A stretch of 64,000 nucleotides of DNA. Source: Streptomyces longisporoflavus (GTDB lineage: Bacteria; Actinomycetota; Actinomycetes; Streptomycetales; Streptomycetaceae). Made by a program: the position numbers and the translations under genes. Positions 8,039 to 16,807 of this stretch are shown here, piece after piece. The notes below the pieces were generated by a model, which was not told the origin of the DNA, ran no database searches, and was given only the letters and a program-made list of their open reading frames with translations. The stretch spans positions 1 to 64,000 of the forward strand of contig NZ_BMTR01000027.1 in assembly GCF_014649775.1 (NCBI RefSeq), read 5' to 3'. The stretch's first letter is position 1; each line of letters starts with the position of its first letter.

Positions 8039-10288
8039 ATGAGCTACGGGGTGGGGCGACGGGTGAGCGGGTCGGGGAGCAGGGGGTACGAGGGGGCGGA
8101 CGGCGCCCGGGGCATACGGGTAGACGGCGCCGGTGACATGCCGTGCGTGAGTCCTCGTGGACGGAGCCTCCTCGTCGCGGTGCTTGCCACCCTTTGCTCC
8201 GTTCTCCTCGCCGTTACCGGTGCGGGTCCAGCCGGAGCGGCACCTTTCCCAACGGATCCTTCCTCAACGGCACTTGCCCCGGCCGACGACAACGACGCCC
8301 CCACCCAAGCCGCCGCCCTCGCCGCCCTCCTCCGCGACAACCCCGTCCACGTCACCGACCAACTCCCCCGCGACATCCCCCGCTCCGCCGCCCCCGAGTT
8401 CGCCAACCTCGCCAAGCGCACCGGCGTGCCCACCTACGTCCTCGTACTGCCTGACCAGGGCAGCGGCGACCGGCTGCTCGCGGCCGTGCACGATCGGCTC
8501 GGGCGGGACGGTCTGTACGTGCTCGTCGATGAAATGGGGGTCGCCGATGCCGCCGCCTTCGGGGTACGCGCGCCCGCCGATGACGCGTCCACCGTGGCGC
8601 TCTACGAGCTTCCGTACGACGCCGGGCCCCTGCTCAGCTTCGAGCGGTTCACCGACGTCATCGCGCTCGGCGGCAAGAAGGCCGCCGAGCGTGCGAACGC
8701 CGCCCGCGAGAAGAACGAGGCCTCGGGCGGCGAAGGCGTCGAGGAACTGCACATCGACCCCGTCGACCGCGACAACCAGTCCTTCGTCACCGGGATCGCC
8801 CTCACCGGCGTACCGCTGCTGATCCTGCTCCTGAGTCCGTACGTACGGCGGTGGATCCGGCGGCAGCGGGCCACGGGCGGGCCGGGTGCGGTGGAGCGGC
8901 CGAGCGGATACCGGCGGCATTTCACTCCTCTCCGCATCGAAGCCGGCGTCGCCGTCCTCGCCGCCGCCACGGTCGCCCTCGGCGCCTCCCTCGCCTTCCA
9001 CGAGGACTCGTCCCGCACCTCGCCGCCGCCCACCGCGTCCGACCTTTCGAGCCGCATCGAGCGCGTCGCCGCGGGGTTGCAGGAAGACGGGAAGCAGGGC
9101 GGGAAACAGGGCGGGGCGATCTACAGCGATCCCGAGAGCCCGCGTCCGCTCGATCCCGCCCAGCACCGCGAACTACTCGAACGAATCGAGAAGTTCGACC
9201 GCGGCCCCGTCCATATCGCCCTCGTCCCGCAGCTCACCGAGGACGAGTCCGGCGGCGAGCCGGAGATCTTCGTGGAGGCCGTGCGGAAGAAGATGGGCCG
9301 CGAGGGTGACCGCGGCGTGTACGTCGTCGCCGATCCGCTCGGCGGCTCCATCGAAGTCGTCACCTATGACGTACGTATCGACGCCAACCTCATCGCCTTC
9401 GACATCCCCGACTCCATCCGCTACGGCGATGACGACGACCGCTCCATCGACCACCAGCTCGGCGAGCGGCTCGACGACCTGATGACCTTCCTCGACAAGG
9501 CGCCGCGCACCGCGCACGCGGAGACCTCCTCGCTCGGCATGGACGACGCGCCCGAGCCCGTCGAGGACGAGGCCCTGCGCCCGCTCTTCTCCGGCGACTT
9601 CTGGCCGGGCCTCATGATCGGCGCCCTCGCGGCGGGGCTGCTCTTCGGGATCGTCGCCGCGATCCTGGGGCTGCTGCGGCTCGCGGTGCCGGGGCTGCGC
9701 CGGACGCCGGCCACCACCGTCTCGCCCGACGGCGCGCTGCGCTTCACGGCGCCGCCCGACCCTTCTCCGGACTTCCTGCGCCGTACCGCACGAGACGAAC
9801 TCGACGCGCTGGCACGCGAGTTCGACGCGGCCGCCGATCTCCGTTCTTCTATCCGCACTCGCGTCTACGACTGTCTCGACGCCGCGACGCTGCTCGCCGA
9901 CCGCGACCCCGACGGCCATGTCGACGCCGACGCCACACCCGCCGACCTGGCCGCCGCGATCGTCCTCGCCCGGGTCGGCCGGGGCGCGCTCGTCGGCGCC
10001 GACAAGCCCTGTTGCGGGCTCAACCCCCTGCACGGCCCGTCCACCGGGTGGCGTGACGCCCGGTACTCGCCGGACGACCAGCGCTTGCGCACCATCCCGG
10101 TGTGCGCGGAGTGCCGCGTCCTGGTCGAGGTGCAGCCGCGCCTCGCCTACACGCTCCGGCTCACGCTGCCGGGTGCGAGCCGCTCGGAGCGTGTGCCGTA
10201 CGAGGATGCGCAGGGTCCGCTGCCCGCCATCGCCGACGGGGTGTCTCAACTCATCAGCCAGGTAAGGGAGTACGCCGGTGTTCAGTGA
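8039..10288 (+). CDS. T7SS-locus membrane protein with duplicated exported domain
   Basis: About 749 residues from ATG 8039, 11 bases after the previous stop; an in-frame ATG at 7952 is possible but overlaps the upstream gene. A signal peptide (LLVAVLATLCSVLLAV) leads to an exported domain beginning LLRDNPVHVTDQLPRDIP, ending in a membrane segment (SFVTGIALTGVPLLILLL). A second membrane segment, a second exported domain (GPVHIALVPQL, GVYVVADPLGG) and a third segment (GLMIGALAAGLLFGIVAAILGLL) follow. The cytoplasmic C-terminus carries CCGLNPLHG and CAEC, a possible metal site shared with the next gene. Molecular function unknown. Confidence 0.8.
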   Translation: MSYGVGRRVSGSGSRGYEGADGARGIRVDGAGDMPCVSPRGRSLLVAVLATLCSVLLAVTGAGPAGAAPFPTDPSSTALAPADDNDAPTQAAALAALLRDNPVHVTDQLPRDIPRSAAPEFANLAKRTGVPTYVLVLPDQGSGDRLLAAVHDRLGRDGLYVLVDEMGVADAAAFGVRAPADDASTVALYELPYDAGPLLSFERFTDVIALGGKKAAERANAAREKNEASGGEGVEELHIDPVDRDNQSFVTGIALTGVPLLILLLSPYVRRWIRRQRATGGPGAVERPSGYRRHFTPLRIEAGVAVLAAATVALGASLAFHEDSSRTSPPPTASDLSSRIERVAAGLQEDGKQGGKQGGAIYSDPESPRPLDPAQHRELLERIEKFDRGPVHIALVPQLTEDESGGEPEIFVEAVRKKMGREGDRGVYVVADPLGGSIEVVTYDVRIDANLIAFDIPDSIRYGDDDDRSIDHQLGERLDDLMTFLDKAPRTAHAETSSLGMDDAPEPVEDEALRPLFSGDFWPGLMIGALAAGLLFGIVAAILGLLRLAVPGLRRTPATTVSPDGALRFTAPPDPSPDFLRRTARDELDALAREFDAAADLRSSIRTRVYDCLDAATLLADRDPDGHVDADATPADLAAAIVLARVGRGALVGADKPCCGLNPLHGPSTGWRDARYSPDDQRLRTIPVCAECRVLVEVQPRLAYTLRLTLPGASRSERVPYEDAQGPLPAIADGVSQLISQVREYAGVQ

Positions 10289-11657
10289 CATGTTCGGTGA
10301 CATGTTCAGTGACCTGAAGCGTCTCGCCGTGGTCGGGGCCGTCAGGCGCGCCGCGGCCGTGCTCGTCGCACTGGCCGCCCTGCTGGCCACGGCCGCGCCG
10401 TCCGTGGCGCAGACTCCGGACGCTCCCGCTCCGAGCCACGGCGAGAAGATCGCCGACGCCCTGCGCAAGTCGCCGGTGTACGTCGACGCCTCGTACGCCG
10501 ACTCCGTGCCGCCCGCCCGCCAGAAGCAGCTCGTGCGGCAGATCGAGAAGACCGGCCTGCCGATCAAGGTCGCTCTGGTGCCGCTGGTCCAGGGGGACGC
10601 GTACGAAGGCGAGTCCGACGTCTTCGCCGAGGTCGTGCACGACCGCCTCGCCCAGCGCGAACTCATCCTCGTCACCGGGGGCGACAGGTGGACCGGCGAT
10701 CTGAACGGCTTCGAGTGGCCCGGCGAGAAGCAGCAGGCCCACGACGCGGTGGGCGCGGTCGGCTTCCTGGACGAGATGAAGGACGCGGGGCTCGCGGAGC
10801 AGACGGAGAAGGCGATCGAGCTGATCGCGCGCGGCAACGGCACGAAGACGTACGAGAAGGCGACGGAGGACCTGGGGGCCGGCGGCGACAGCGGCAGCCG
10901 TCCCGAGGCGGGGTCGGAGGAGAAGAGCGAGGGCTCCTCCTCCTGGCCGGCCTGGTTGCTGCCGGTCGCTGTCGCGCTCGCGCTGGCCGGTCTCTCGCTT
11001 TCCGTCTTCCTCGTACGCCGCCGGGGGCGCGACCGGTCCGGCCGGTACCCGAGCGCCACGGGCGCGCCCTTCGCCTTCCCCCGGGCTGTTTTCGCGGCGG
11101 CGCGTACGGCGGACGAGGCGGCGCTGCGGCGCCAGACGGAGGCGGAGGTCCTCGCACTCGGCGAGGCGGCAGCGGAGGCGACGCCCGCCTCGACGCCGCG
11201 TCTACAGCGCGCGCTTGACGCCTACGCCGCCGCCGGGGCAGTCCTGGACTCGGCCCGCGGACTGCCGGACCTGGCGGGCGTCCTCGCCCTGGTGGCAGAG
11301 GGCCGGGACGCACTGGCCCCGGCCCGCGCCGGGGACGCCCCGCCTCTCCCCCTCTGTTTCTTCAACCCCCTGCACGGCCGCGCCGACATGCGCATCCGCT
11401 GGCGTCCGCTGGGCCGTCGCGATCAGCTGCACGTCGCGGCGTGCGAGGAGTGCGGGTCGGCGGTACGCGCCCGCCGGGCCCCGGAGGTACTGACGGCCGA
11501 CTTCGAGGGCCGCACCATCCCGTACTTCGAGGTCCCGGCAGCCCAGAGCGTATGGGCAGCCACGGGCTACGGCTCCCTGCTCAGGGACACGGAGGGAGAA
11601 GCGGAGGGGCTGGCGGTGCGGGTGGGGCGGGGGGACTTTTCGCGGGGGCGGGGGTAG
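10278..11657 (+). CDS. T7SS-locus membrane protein, paralogue of upstream gene
   Basis: 459 residues from GTG 10278, with GGGAG 8 bases upstream and overlap of the previous stop. A short repeat of TTCAGTGACATG follows the start, so nearby ATGs are alternatives. A signal-like segment (AAAVLVALAALLATAAP) precedes one exported domain starting LRKSPVYVDASYADSVP, the same theme as the upstream protein. One membrane segment lies near residue 225, and the cytoplasmic part has CFFNPLHG then CEEC. It thus carries one copy of the module that its neighbour has twice. Probably forms a complex with it. Confidence 0.8.
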   Translation: MFSDMFGDMFSDLKRLAVVGAVRRAAAVLVALAALLATAAPSVAQTPDAPAPSHGEKIADALRKSPVYVDASYADSVPPARQKQLVRQIEKTGLPIKVALVPLVQGDAYEGESDVFAEVVHDRLAQRELILVTGGDRWTGDLNGFEWPGEKQQAHDAVGAVGFLDEMKDAGLAEQTEKAIELIARGNGTKTYEKATEDLGAGGDSGSRPEAGSEEKSEGSSSWPAWLLPVAVALALAGLSLSVFLVRRRGRDRSGRYPSATGAPFAFPRAVFAAARTADEAALRRQTEAEVLALGEAAAEATPASTPRLQRALDAYAAAGAVLDSARGLPDLAGVLALVAEGRDALAPARAGDAPPLPLCFFNPLHGRADMRIRWRPLGRRDQLHVAACEECGSAVRARRAPEVLTADFEGRTIPYFEVPAAQSVWAATGYGSLLRDTEGEAEGLAVRVGRGDFSRGRG

Positions 11658-11660
11658 CGA

Positions 11661-12173
11661 TCAGCCGATCGGGCCCCAGTCGCGCCGCGGTCGCGGCGGT
11701 TCGGCAGGTCCCGGTGCGGGTGTCGTGCGACTGCCTCGCCGCGGGGAGCGCGCCAGTGTCCACAGTCCCGTCGCTCCGACCACGATGAACGGCATCCCGA
11801 GCACCGTCGCAAACCCGAGCGCGAACCAGCCCCCACTCTCGCCGCCCATGAGCTGCCGTACCCCGGTGACGATCATCACCACGAGGAGAAATACGTAAGG
11901 CAGGGCCCACGGCCAGAAGTTGGGCTCCGGCGCCGGTTCGGCGCGGCGGCCCTGAGTGAAGGCCGCGTACCAGTAGCGGACGCACCACCAGGCCACCGTG
12001 TACACCGACAGCGCCCCCGCCGCGAACGCAACCCGCCAGAGCGTGCTGGCTCCGTCCCTCAACACCTCGCCCGTCATCACCGCCCCCAGCAAGAGCATGA
12101 TGAGGAAGAGCAGGGTGCCGACAACCATGCGGTGCCGAGGGCTTCCTTCGAGGGCTCGATGCGAGATGAACAT
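11661..12173 (-). CDS. four-segment membrane protein of unknown function
   Basis: 170 residues from ATG 12173, preceded by AGGGTGG at 5 bases; the in-frame start at 12206 is weaker. Four hydrophobic helices are visible (MVVGTLLFLIMLLLG, VAFAAGALSVYTVAWWCVRYWY, WALPYVFLLVVMIV, WFALGFATVLGMPFIVVGATGLW). The C-terminus is Pro/Arg-rich and cytoplasmic in appearance. It is convergent with the upstream paralogue gene with only three bases between stops. Unrecognised family. Confidence 0.75.
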   Translation of the reverse strand: MFISHRALEGSPRHRMVVGTLLFLIMLLLGAVMTGEVLRDGASTLWRVAFAAGALSVYTVAWWCVRYWYAAFTQGRRAEPAPEPNFWPWALPYVFLLVVMIVTGVRQLMGGESGGWFALGFATVLGMPFIVVGATGLWTLARSPRRGSRTTPAPGPAEPPRPRRDWGPIG

Positions 12174-12411
12174 GCGGGCCACCCTAAGAGGGCCTGCCAA
12201 CTCCACATCAGTTGGTCATGAGACACCATCAACGCATGGGGTGCTCCGCCACGCCTGGCAAGCTTCGTGAACCCCGCATGGACGACCTCCTCGACCCCGA
12301 GCAGGTGGTTTCCCTTGCGGCTCTGGTGGCTCTGATCTCCTACACCGCCTCCGTCGCCCGGAAGGTAACACTGGTCGACGTAACCCCGCAGGACGGGCCG
12401 TAACCGGAACT

Positions 12412-12435
12412 GGAATCGGAATCGGAATCGGAATC
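12412..12435. repeat. GGAATC-type hexamer tandem repeat
   Basis: About four copies of GGAATC in the gap between the membrane protein gene (minus) and the gene at 12642. Of the same simple-repeat type as the GGAACC tract that encodes the PEPEPE tail at 7877-7905. Confidence 0.75.
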
Positions 12436-12487
12436 GCCGAGCGACACCCCGCCCTCGCGTCACGGCACGATGACGGTTCGCCGAATT

Positions 12488-12645
12488 AGTACGCCTTTTC
12501 CGCTTTCGACTCTGGTGGAACCGCCAACCCCACGGACAGCGTCGGCAGCTCCAAGGACAATGACAAGATCGTCGGCGTCGATCAGGGGAAGCCCGAGAAG
12601 TCGGCGGAGCCTTCAGCCACTCCGGCGCGATGGAGCTACGCATGA
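12488..12645 (+). pseudogene. remnant 3' end of a lost gene (Asp/Lys/Ser-rich tail)
   Basis: A frame without a start codon reads SGGTANPTDSVGSSK then DNDKIVGVDQGKPEKSAEP and ends TPARWSYA. Its TGA overlaps the ATG of the next gene as ATGA. The composition is that of the linker or tail of a secreted or membrane protein, and the overlap looks like genuine translational coupling. An in-frame TAG lies just upstream, so the 5' part is missing. The 230 bases upstream hold only a hexamer repeat and no gene I can support. Confidence 0.4.
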
Positions 12646-13238
12646 TCTTCTACGAGACCGAGGCCGAGCCGGCCGAGTGGTTCCCGCTCCCCCTGCACTG
12701 GAAGGCCACGGACGTGCAGCGGATCGAGGAGTGGGCACAGACCTGCGCCGAGATCATGTATCGCCGTCACAAGGGCTGGTGGAAGCGGCCCGACCGCAAG
12801 GCGCTCACCGCCCGTTTCCGTCTCCTCCAGGAGGCTCACCCGCATCCGAGCATCCCCGCTGATCAGGTGTTCCTCTACGGCGGCGACCCGCGCCGTGTGC
12901 CCCAGCCGGTCTACGCACTCTCGGTCCGGTCAGACGGGGAGGACCGCAAGAAGGGGCTGCGCAAAGTGGTCCAAGCCGACGAGCAGAACCCGGTTCGCCC
13001 GTCCGACGTCACCCCCTTTGTCTTCGACCGCATGGGAGCGGAGGGTCTGCGCTGTCTGCGCTACTTCGGTGATGGCGAGCAGCTCTGCGTATCGGTCAAC
13101 TACGGCTGGTGGTCCGAGGAGCATCAGGTTTACGCGTCGTTGCGCACCGTAAGCGGCGACCTCGGCTGGCTGTTCGCGCACGATGATGTCTTCGACGACT
13201 TCGCTCGGAGCGTGTGGTTGAACGAGAATCCGGAGTAG
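12642..13238 (+). CDS. hypothetical protein
   Basis: 198 residues from ATG 12642, with GGAG six bases upstream; ATG 12630 is the alternative. It is soluble and rich in aromatic residues: FYETEAEPAEWFPLPLHW at the N-terminus, RRHKGWWKRPDRKALTARFRLLQ, then CLRYFGDGEQLCVSVNYGWWSEEHQVYASL. The last 20 residues are acidic (LFAHDDVFDDFARSVWLNENPE). It resembles immunity-type or accessory proteins found near T7SS substrates, but I cannot name a family. It is convergent with the operon ending at 13330. Confidence 0.65.
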   Translation: MIFYETEAEPAEWFPLPLHWKATDVQRIEEWAQTCAEIMYRRHKGWWKRPDRKALTARFRLLQEAHPHPSIPADQVFLYGGDPRRVPQPVYALSVRSDGEDRKKGLRKVVQADEQNPVRPSDVTPFVFDRMGAEGLRCLRYFGDGEQLCVSVNYGWWSEEHQVYASLRTVSGDLGWLFAHDDVFDDFARSVWLNENPE

Positions 13239-13329
13239 CCGGTTGCCCTGAGGAGCTGGGTCAACCGGTAGACCCGACGCCCTCCCTCGGTCAGCGACGA
13301 GGGCGGGTCAGGTACGGAGGGCTCGGAGG

Positions 13330-13911
13330 CTACCGTGCCTCCCGGCTCTTTCCCTTGCCCTTCTTCCGCAGCCTTCGCAGCCGTGTCCGGTGTGCGGCTC
13401 GGCGTTGTTCCTCGCGGGTCGAGTGGACTCGGTAGGCCGCCCAGGCCAGGGCCGCGGCAGTAACGGCGTAGGCGAGGAGAGCCGGGAAAGCGCCGTCGAC
13501 CTGGCGACAAGTGGGGCTGGAAGAGCTGCAGTTGCGGCCCGGCAGTGCGGAGATGATGTACGCCGTCACGATCACCGGCACCGCCCAGCACACGCCCTTG
13601 GCTGCGCGACGTGCGACACGCCCCGGGGTCTCGTCGCCCCGCAGCGCGTCAGCTGCCCACAGGCCGCCGTAGGCTCCCGCGACGGCCAATACCCCGGCCA
13701 TGATCCCGAAGAGCCACGCGCCGCCGGGCCAGTCCGCGATCAGGTTCGGCGACTCACGGATCACCGCGCGCCAGGCGCCCTTGGTCCAGAGGAACCCGGC
13801 GGCCAGGGCGAGCAGCGCCAGCACGAAGGCCACGAGGGCGAAGGCGTCGCGGGTGCGTGAGCTGGGGCGGGGGCTGGGGCGGGGGCCGGGGGTGCTGTCG
13901 GGGCGCGTCAT
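13330..13911 (-). CDS. membrane protein of unknown function, last gene of WXG100 operon
   Basis: 193 residues from ATG 13911, two bases after the stop of the upstream gene. An N-terminal Pro/Arg-rich stretch precedes four hydrophobic helices (ALVAFVLALLALAAGFLW, AWLFGIMAGVLAVAGAYGGLW, GVCWAVPVIVTAYIISAL, ALLAYAVTAAALAWAAY). A basic C-terminal tail ends KKGKGKSREAR. The loop between helices 3 and 4 has two Cys (CSSSSPTC). Possible membrane partner of the operon's exported proteins. Confidence 0.75.
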   Translation of the reverse strand: MTRPDSTPGPRPSPRPSSRTRDAFALVAFVLALLALAAGFLWTKGAWRAVIRESPNLIADWPGGAWLFGIMAGVLAVAGAYGGLWAADALRGDETPGRVARRAAKGVCWAVPVIVTAYIISALPGRNCSSSSPTCRQVDGAFPALLAYAVTAAALAWAAYRVHSTREEQRRAAHRTRLRRLRKKGKGKSREAR

Positions 13912-13913
13912 CG

Positions 13914-14555
13914 TCAGTCCCAGTGCAGGGTGCCCGCCACCACGTCGAACAGTTCCACCATCTGGTCCGCCAGCGGGTCCATGGGCGTGGAGAAGTTCAG
14001 CAGCAGCCAGCTCTTGGTCGCGGGGATCGGTACGTAGTACGTGAGCAGGGTGTTCGGGAGCTCATTGCCCAGCTGGGACTCGGGGTCCGGGGCCTCCTTG
14101 CGGCGCTGGCGGACCGCCCTGCCCGCTGCCGCCAGGGTGACCACATCCACTTCGGCATCGGTCTCCGCCGATCCGTCCTTGCTCGCCAGATGCTCCGCCA
14201 GCTCTTCCACGTCCGTGACCTTCGGCCACTCGTCGGGACCCGGAATGCTGATGAGGAGCGAGGAGGCCAGGGGGAGTTGGCCGACCGACAGGGTGGAGAT
14301 GTAGAGCTCGGTGCCGCCGACGCCGTACGCGCTCTTGGCCTTGCGCTGCATCTCCCGCATGAACTGCTTCTTGATGTGCGGGGCGTTGTCCACGCCCCGG
14401 AACTGCTGGTCCGCGAGGGCGACGATGCCTCGGTCGCGGTGTTCCGGGGCGAGCGGCAGCTGGAACCAGCCGTCGGGGACGATGACGTTGTAGTCGGAGG
14501 GCGGCGAAGTGAATTCGCTGGCGTTCTTCATGAGGTTCTGGGCTCTCGAATTCAC
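13914..14555 (-). CDS. T7SS-locus hypothetical protein, PxxW-type paralogue
   Basis: 213 residues if GTG 14555 is the start, immediately after the upstream TGA (TGAGTG); ATG 14531 (MKNASEF) is an alternative. It has the VPDGWFQLPL...RDRGIVALADQQF pattern seen at 374-1015, and a C-terminal TYYVPIPATKSWLLLNFSTPMDPLADQMVELFDVVAGTLHW block matching the YFIPVP...FDIFDAVTSTFRF block there. Soluble. Encoded with the protein at 14556-15269, probably as two halves of one functional pair. Confidence 0.75.
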   Translation of the reverse strand: MNSRAQNLMKNASEFTSPPSDYNVIVPDGWFQLPLAPEHRDRGIVALADQQFRGVDNAPHIKKQFMREMQRKAKSAYGVGGTELYISTLSVGQLPLASSLLISIPGPDEWPKVTDVEELAEHLASKDGSAETDAEVDVVTLAAAGRAVRQRRKEAPDPESQLGNELPNTLLTYYVPIPATKSWLLLNFSTPMDPLADQMVELFDVVAGTLHWD

Positions 14556-15269
14556 TCAGGGTTGTTCGGGTTCCGGCTTCGCGTTCGGGCTCGGATTCGA
14601 GCCCGGATTCGTGCCCGGATTCGGCGTGAGTTCGTTTCCGTCCTCGTCCACCAAGTCCAGCCTCAGCGTCGGGACGATCTCGTCCACACGCTGTGTGTTC
14701 TCCTCCGTCAGCTGGATCTTCTCCCACGTCGCCGTGACGACGACCAGGCTCTGCATGCCGGGCGGAAAGACCGCGTACCTCACGAACTCGGTGATACGGC
14801 GGCCGAGGCCGAACATCCGCTTGATCTTCAGCGTCGCCTGGACACGCAGCGCGGGACCCGCCGCCAGTTCCAGGCGGGACACCTCCGGCTCCCCCACGAC
14901 ATCGCCGTTCTCCCACTCCAGGAGCAGCGGAAGGACCTCGTCCGCCGTGGGGCGCGGGACGCCCTCGTCGCCGTACGAGTCGACCATCAGGTTGATCAGG
15001 CCCTCGCCGCTCTCGGCGTAGTACGCCGCCGCGAGCGCCGGAGCGTCCTCGTTGAGGTTGAGCGCCCGTTCGGCCATGTCGTCGAAGACCGCGCTCTTCT
15101 CGATCTCCAGGGAGAGCGGGTTGAGCTCGTTGACCGTCTTCGTTGCCAGCGCCTTCGCCTCCGCCTTCGAGCCCTCGCGCAGCGTCAGGTCGACCCAGCC
15201 GGGCTGGAGGTCGATACGGACCGCGAAATCCTCGGACAGCGCCGGGATGTCGTCGTCAGGTGTGTTCAC
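14556..15269 (-). CDS. T7SS-locus hypothetical protein, PxxW-type paralogue
   Basis: 237 residues from GTG 15269, with AAGGA five bases upstream; the longer frame to 15314 adds an implausible N-terminus. Core pattern: FAVRIDLQPGWVDLTLREGSKAEAKALA at the start, then a beta-rich middle (RLELAAGPALRVQATLKIKRMFGLG) and VVVTATWEKIQLTEEN. The C-terminus is a Pro/Asn repeat tail from GGATTCG-type repeats. Adjacent to its probable paralogue at 13914 and downstream of the exported protein at 15401. Function unknown. Confidence 0.75.
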   Translation of the reverse strand: MNTPDDDIPALSEDFAVRIDLQPGWVDLTLREGSKAEAKALATKTVNELNPLSLEIEKSAVFDDMAERALNLNEDAPALAAAYYAESGEGLINLMVDSYGDEGVPRPTADEVLPLLLEWENGDVVGEPEVSRLELAAGPALRVQATLKIKRMFGLGRRITEFVRYAVFPPGMQSLVVVTATWEKIQLTEENTQRVDEIVPTLRLDLVDEDGNELTPNPGTNPGSNPSPNAKPEPEQP

Positions 15270-15400
15270 TGCGTTCCTTCTTCGGTGGGGGAGCACGGTG
15301 GGGGAGCAAGCCACTACGGTGGGGGCCAGCCAGGCCAGCCGATTCGGCGGGTCATTCGGCGGTCATCCGGCGGGGCGTTCGGCGGGTCATTCGGCGAGCC

Positions 15401-16804
15401 TCAGGCCACGAGCGGGTTGAGATTACCGTCAAGGCCGAGGCCGGCCAGCGTAATGCCCGCTCCGGTGACTCCAAGGCGCGTCGCCGTCTTCGAGATCTGG
15501 CTCACGGCATTCGCGTCGAAGTTACCGAGTCCGGCCGCACCCGCCTTGATTCCCTTCAGGTCGGACGCGACGCCGGGGTCGGCCATGGAGAACGACTTCC
15601 CGATGCCCTTGAAGGCACTTCCGCCGCCCCGCTCGGCCAGTTCGTTCCTGGCGGCCGCGAAGTTCCCTTCGCCCGGCTTGAGGGTTTTGAGATTCTTGCC
15701 CCAGGCCGCCTTCGAGAACGGCTCGGTGAACGGCTCCTTGAGGGACTTCCAGCCCTCGCCCCTCTCCAGCTTGAACTTCTTGCCGGAGAGCTTGCGCAGG
15801 TTCTTGTTCGCCCTGGTGACCTGCTTCGTGGTCCGCGCCGCTCCGGCCCGGTTCATCTTGCTGAGCGCCGTCTTCGCGAACTTGCCCGCCACCTTCGAGA
15901 AGGCCTTGCCCACGCCCATCAGCAGGAAGCCGACCGCCGCGAGGCCCACGTCCATCCAGTCCGCATTGCCCTGGAATACCTGGATGATGGTGCAGATGGT
16001 GGTGATCAGCGTGGCAATCATGGCGATTGCGCCCAGCACTCCCGCCAGCGCCTGGCCGATCACCGGAATCCAGCCGACCACCAAGGAAAGGATTCCGCAG
16101 ACCGTGGAGATCAATTCCGTCACGGACTTGATGTCGTCGACGAGGGTCTCCCAGAACCCGTCCTTCAGGGAGTCGTCCGCGATGACGTCCTCGATCGCGT
16201 CACGGGCGCGCTTGGCCGCGTCGTCGCGGACCTTCCTGGCCTGGTTGATCTTCTGCCGGGCGGCCTCGATCTCGTCGCCCGCGCTGTCCCGCGCCTCTTC
16301 GAGCTTCTTCTTGTCTTCCTTGCTGCTGTCCTTGCCGTCCGCGCCGCCCTTGTCCTTGCCGCCCTTGTCCGAAAGGGCGTCCAGGCTCTTCTGGTTGGCG
16401 CTCTTGCGCTCCTCCGCGTCCTGCGCCTCCTTCAGCGCGAGGTCCGCCATCTCCTGGGCGCGGTTGAGGTCAGAGGCGTAATTCTTCGGCTTGGCGTGCA
16501 GCTTGTCGTCGAAACGACCGCCGACCTCCGTCACCTCACTGCCGAAGGCATCCGCCGCCGTGTCATACCGCTTGAAGGCAGCTTCCAGCTTCTTTACGTT
16601 GCCCTTGGCCTTCTCGCGGAACTCCTTGCCCGCCTTGCTGTCCCAGGCCTCCACCTCGGAGACCGCCTTGATGTTCCTGATCTGCTTCTCGAGCTCATCG
16701 GCGGTCTTGCGGAGTTTCTTCCCCAGATTCGCTACCCGGTCGGCATCACCGGGAATGGGGTCGCTGTCCGCGACCGGGTGCCAATCACGCGGGCGTCCGG
16801 CCAT
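15401..16804 (-). CDS. putative T7SS-exported protein with WXG-like N-terminal domain
   Basis: 467 residues from ATG 16804, three bases after the upstream stop. N-terminus DSDPIPGDADRVANLGKKL is the shared signal-like pattern, followed by EAWDSKAGKEFREKAKG (W-x-x-x-x-G-x-x-F) and a long Lys/Glu coiled coil to about residue 200. A hydrophobic region (SVTELISTVCGILSLVVGW, AGVLGAIAMIATLITTICTI) spans about 225-315. The last 150 residues are Lys/Gly-rich without a recognised toxin motif. Encoded directly after two WXG100-type genes, as expected for an LXG/WXG fusion-type substrate. Confidence 0.8.
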   Translation of the reverse strand: MAGRPRDWHPVADSDPIPGDADRVANLGKKLRKTADELEKQIRNIKAVSEVEAWDSKAGKEFREKAKGNVKKLEAAFKRYDTAADAFGSEVTEVGGRFDDKLHAKPKNYASDLNRAQEMADLALKEAQDAEERKSANQKSLDALSDKGGKDKGGADGKDSSKEDKKKLEEARDSAGDEIEAARQKINQARKVRDDAAKRARDAIEDVIADDSLKDGFWETLVDDIKSVTELISTVCGILSLVVGWIPVIGQALAGVLGAIAMIATLITTICTIIQVFQGNADWMDVGLAAVGFLLMGVGKAFSKVAGKFAKTALSKMNRAGAARTTKQVTRANKNLRKLSGKKFKLERGEGWKSLKEPFTEPFSKAAWGKNLKTLKPGEGNFAAARNELAERGGGSAFKGIGKSFSMADPGVASDLKGIKAGAAGLGNFDANAVSQISKTATRLGVTGAGITLAGLGLDGNLNPLVA

Positions 16805-16807
16805 GGT

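Noticed and set aside
9173-11059. 628-residue minus-strand open frame
   Set aside because: Antisense to the two paralogous membrane protein genes, which have signal peptides, membrane helices and overlapping coupled starts.
12212-12403. 63-residue plus-strand frame between the membrane protein gene and 12642
   Set aside because: No ribosome site, no domain and mixed composition; could be real but unsupported.
14556-15314. Longer start of the 14556 gene at 15314
   Set aside because: The added residues are low-complexity and GTG 15269 has AAGGA at the right distance.
13857-16481. 874-residue plus-strand open frame
   Set aside because: It overlies four minus-strand genes with clear starts and conserved patterns; its sequence is Arg/Val/Leu-rich antisense-type composition typical of high-GC shadow frames.
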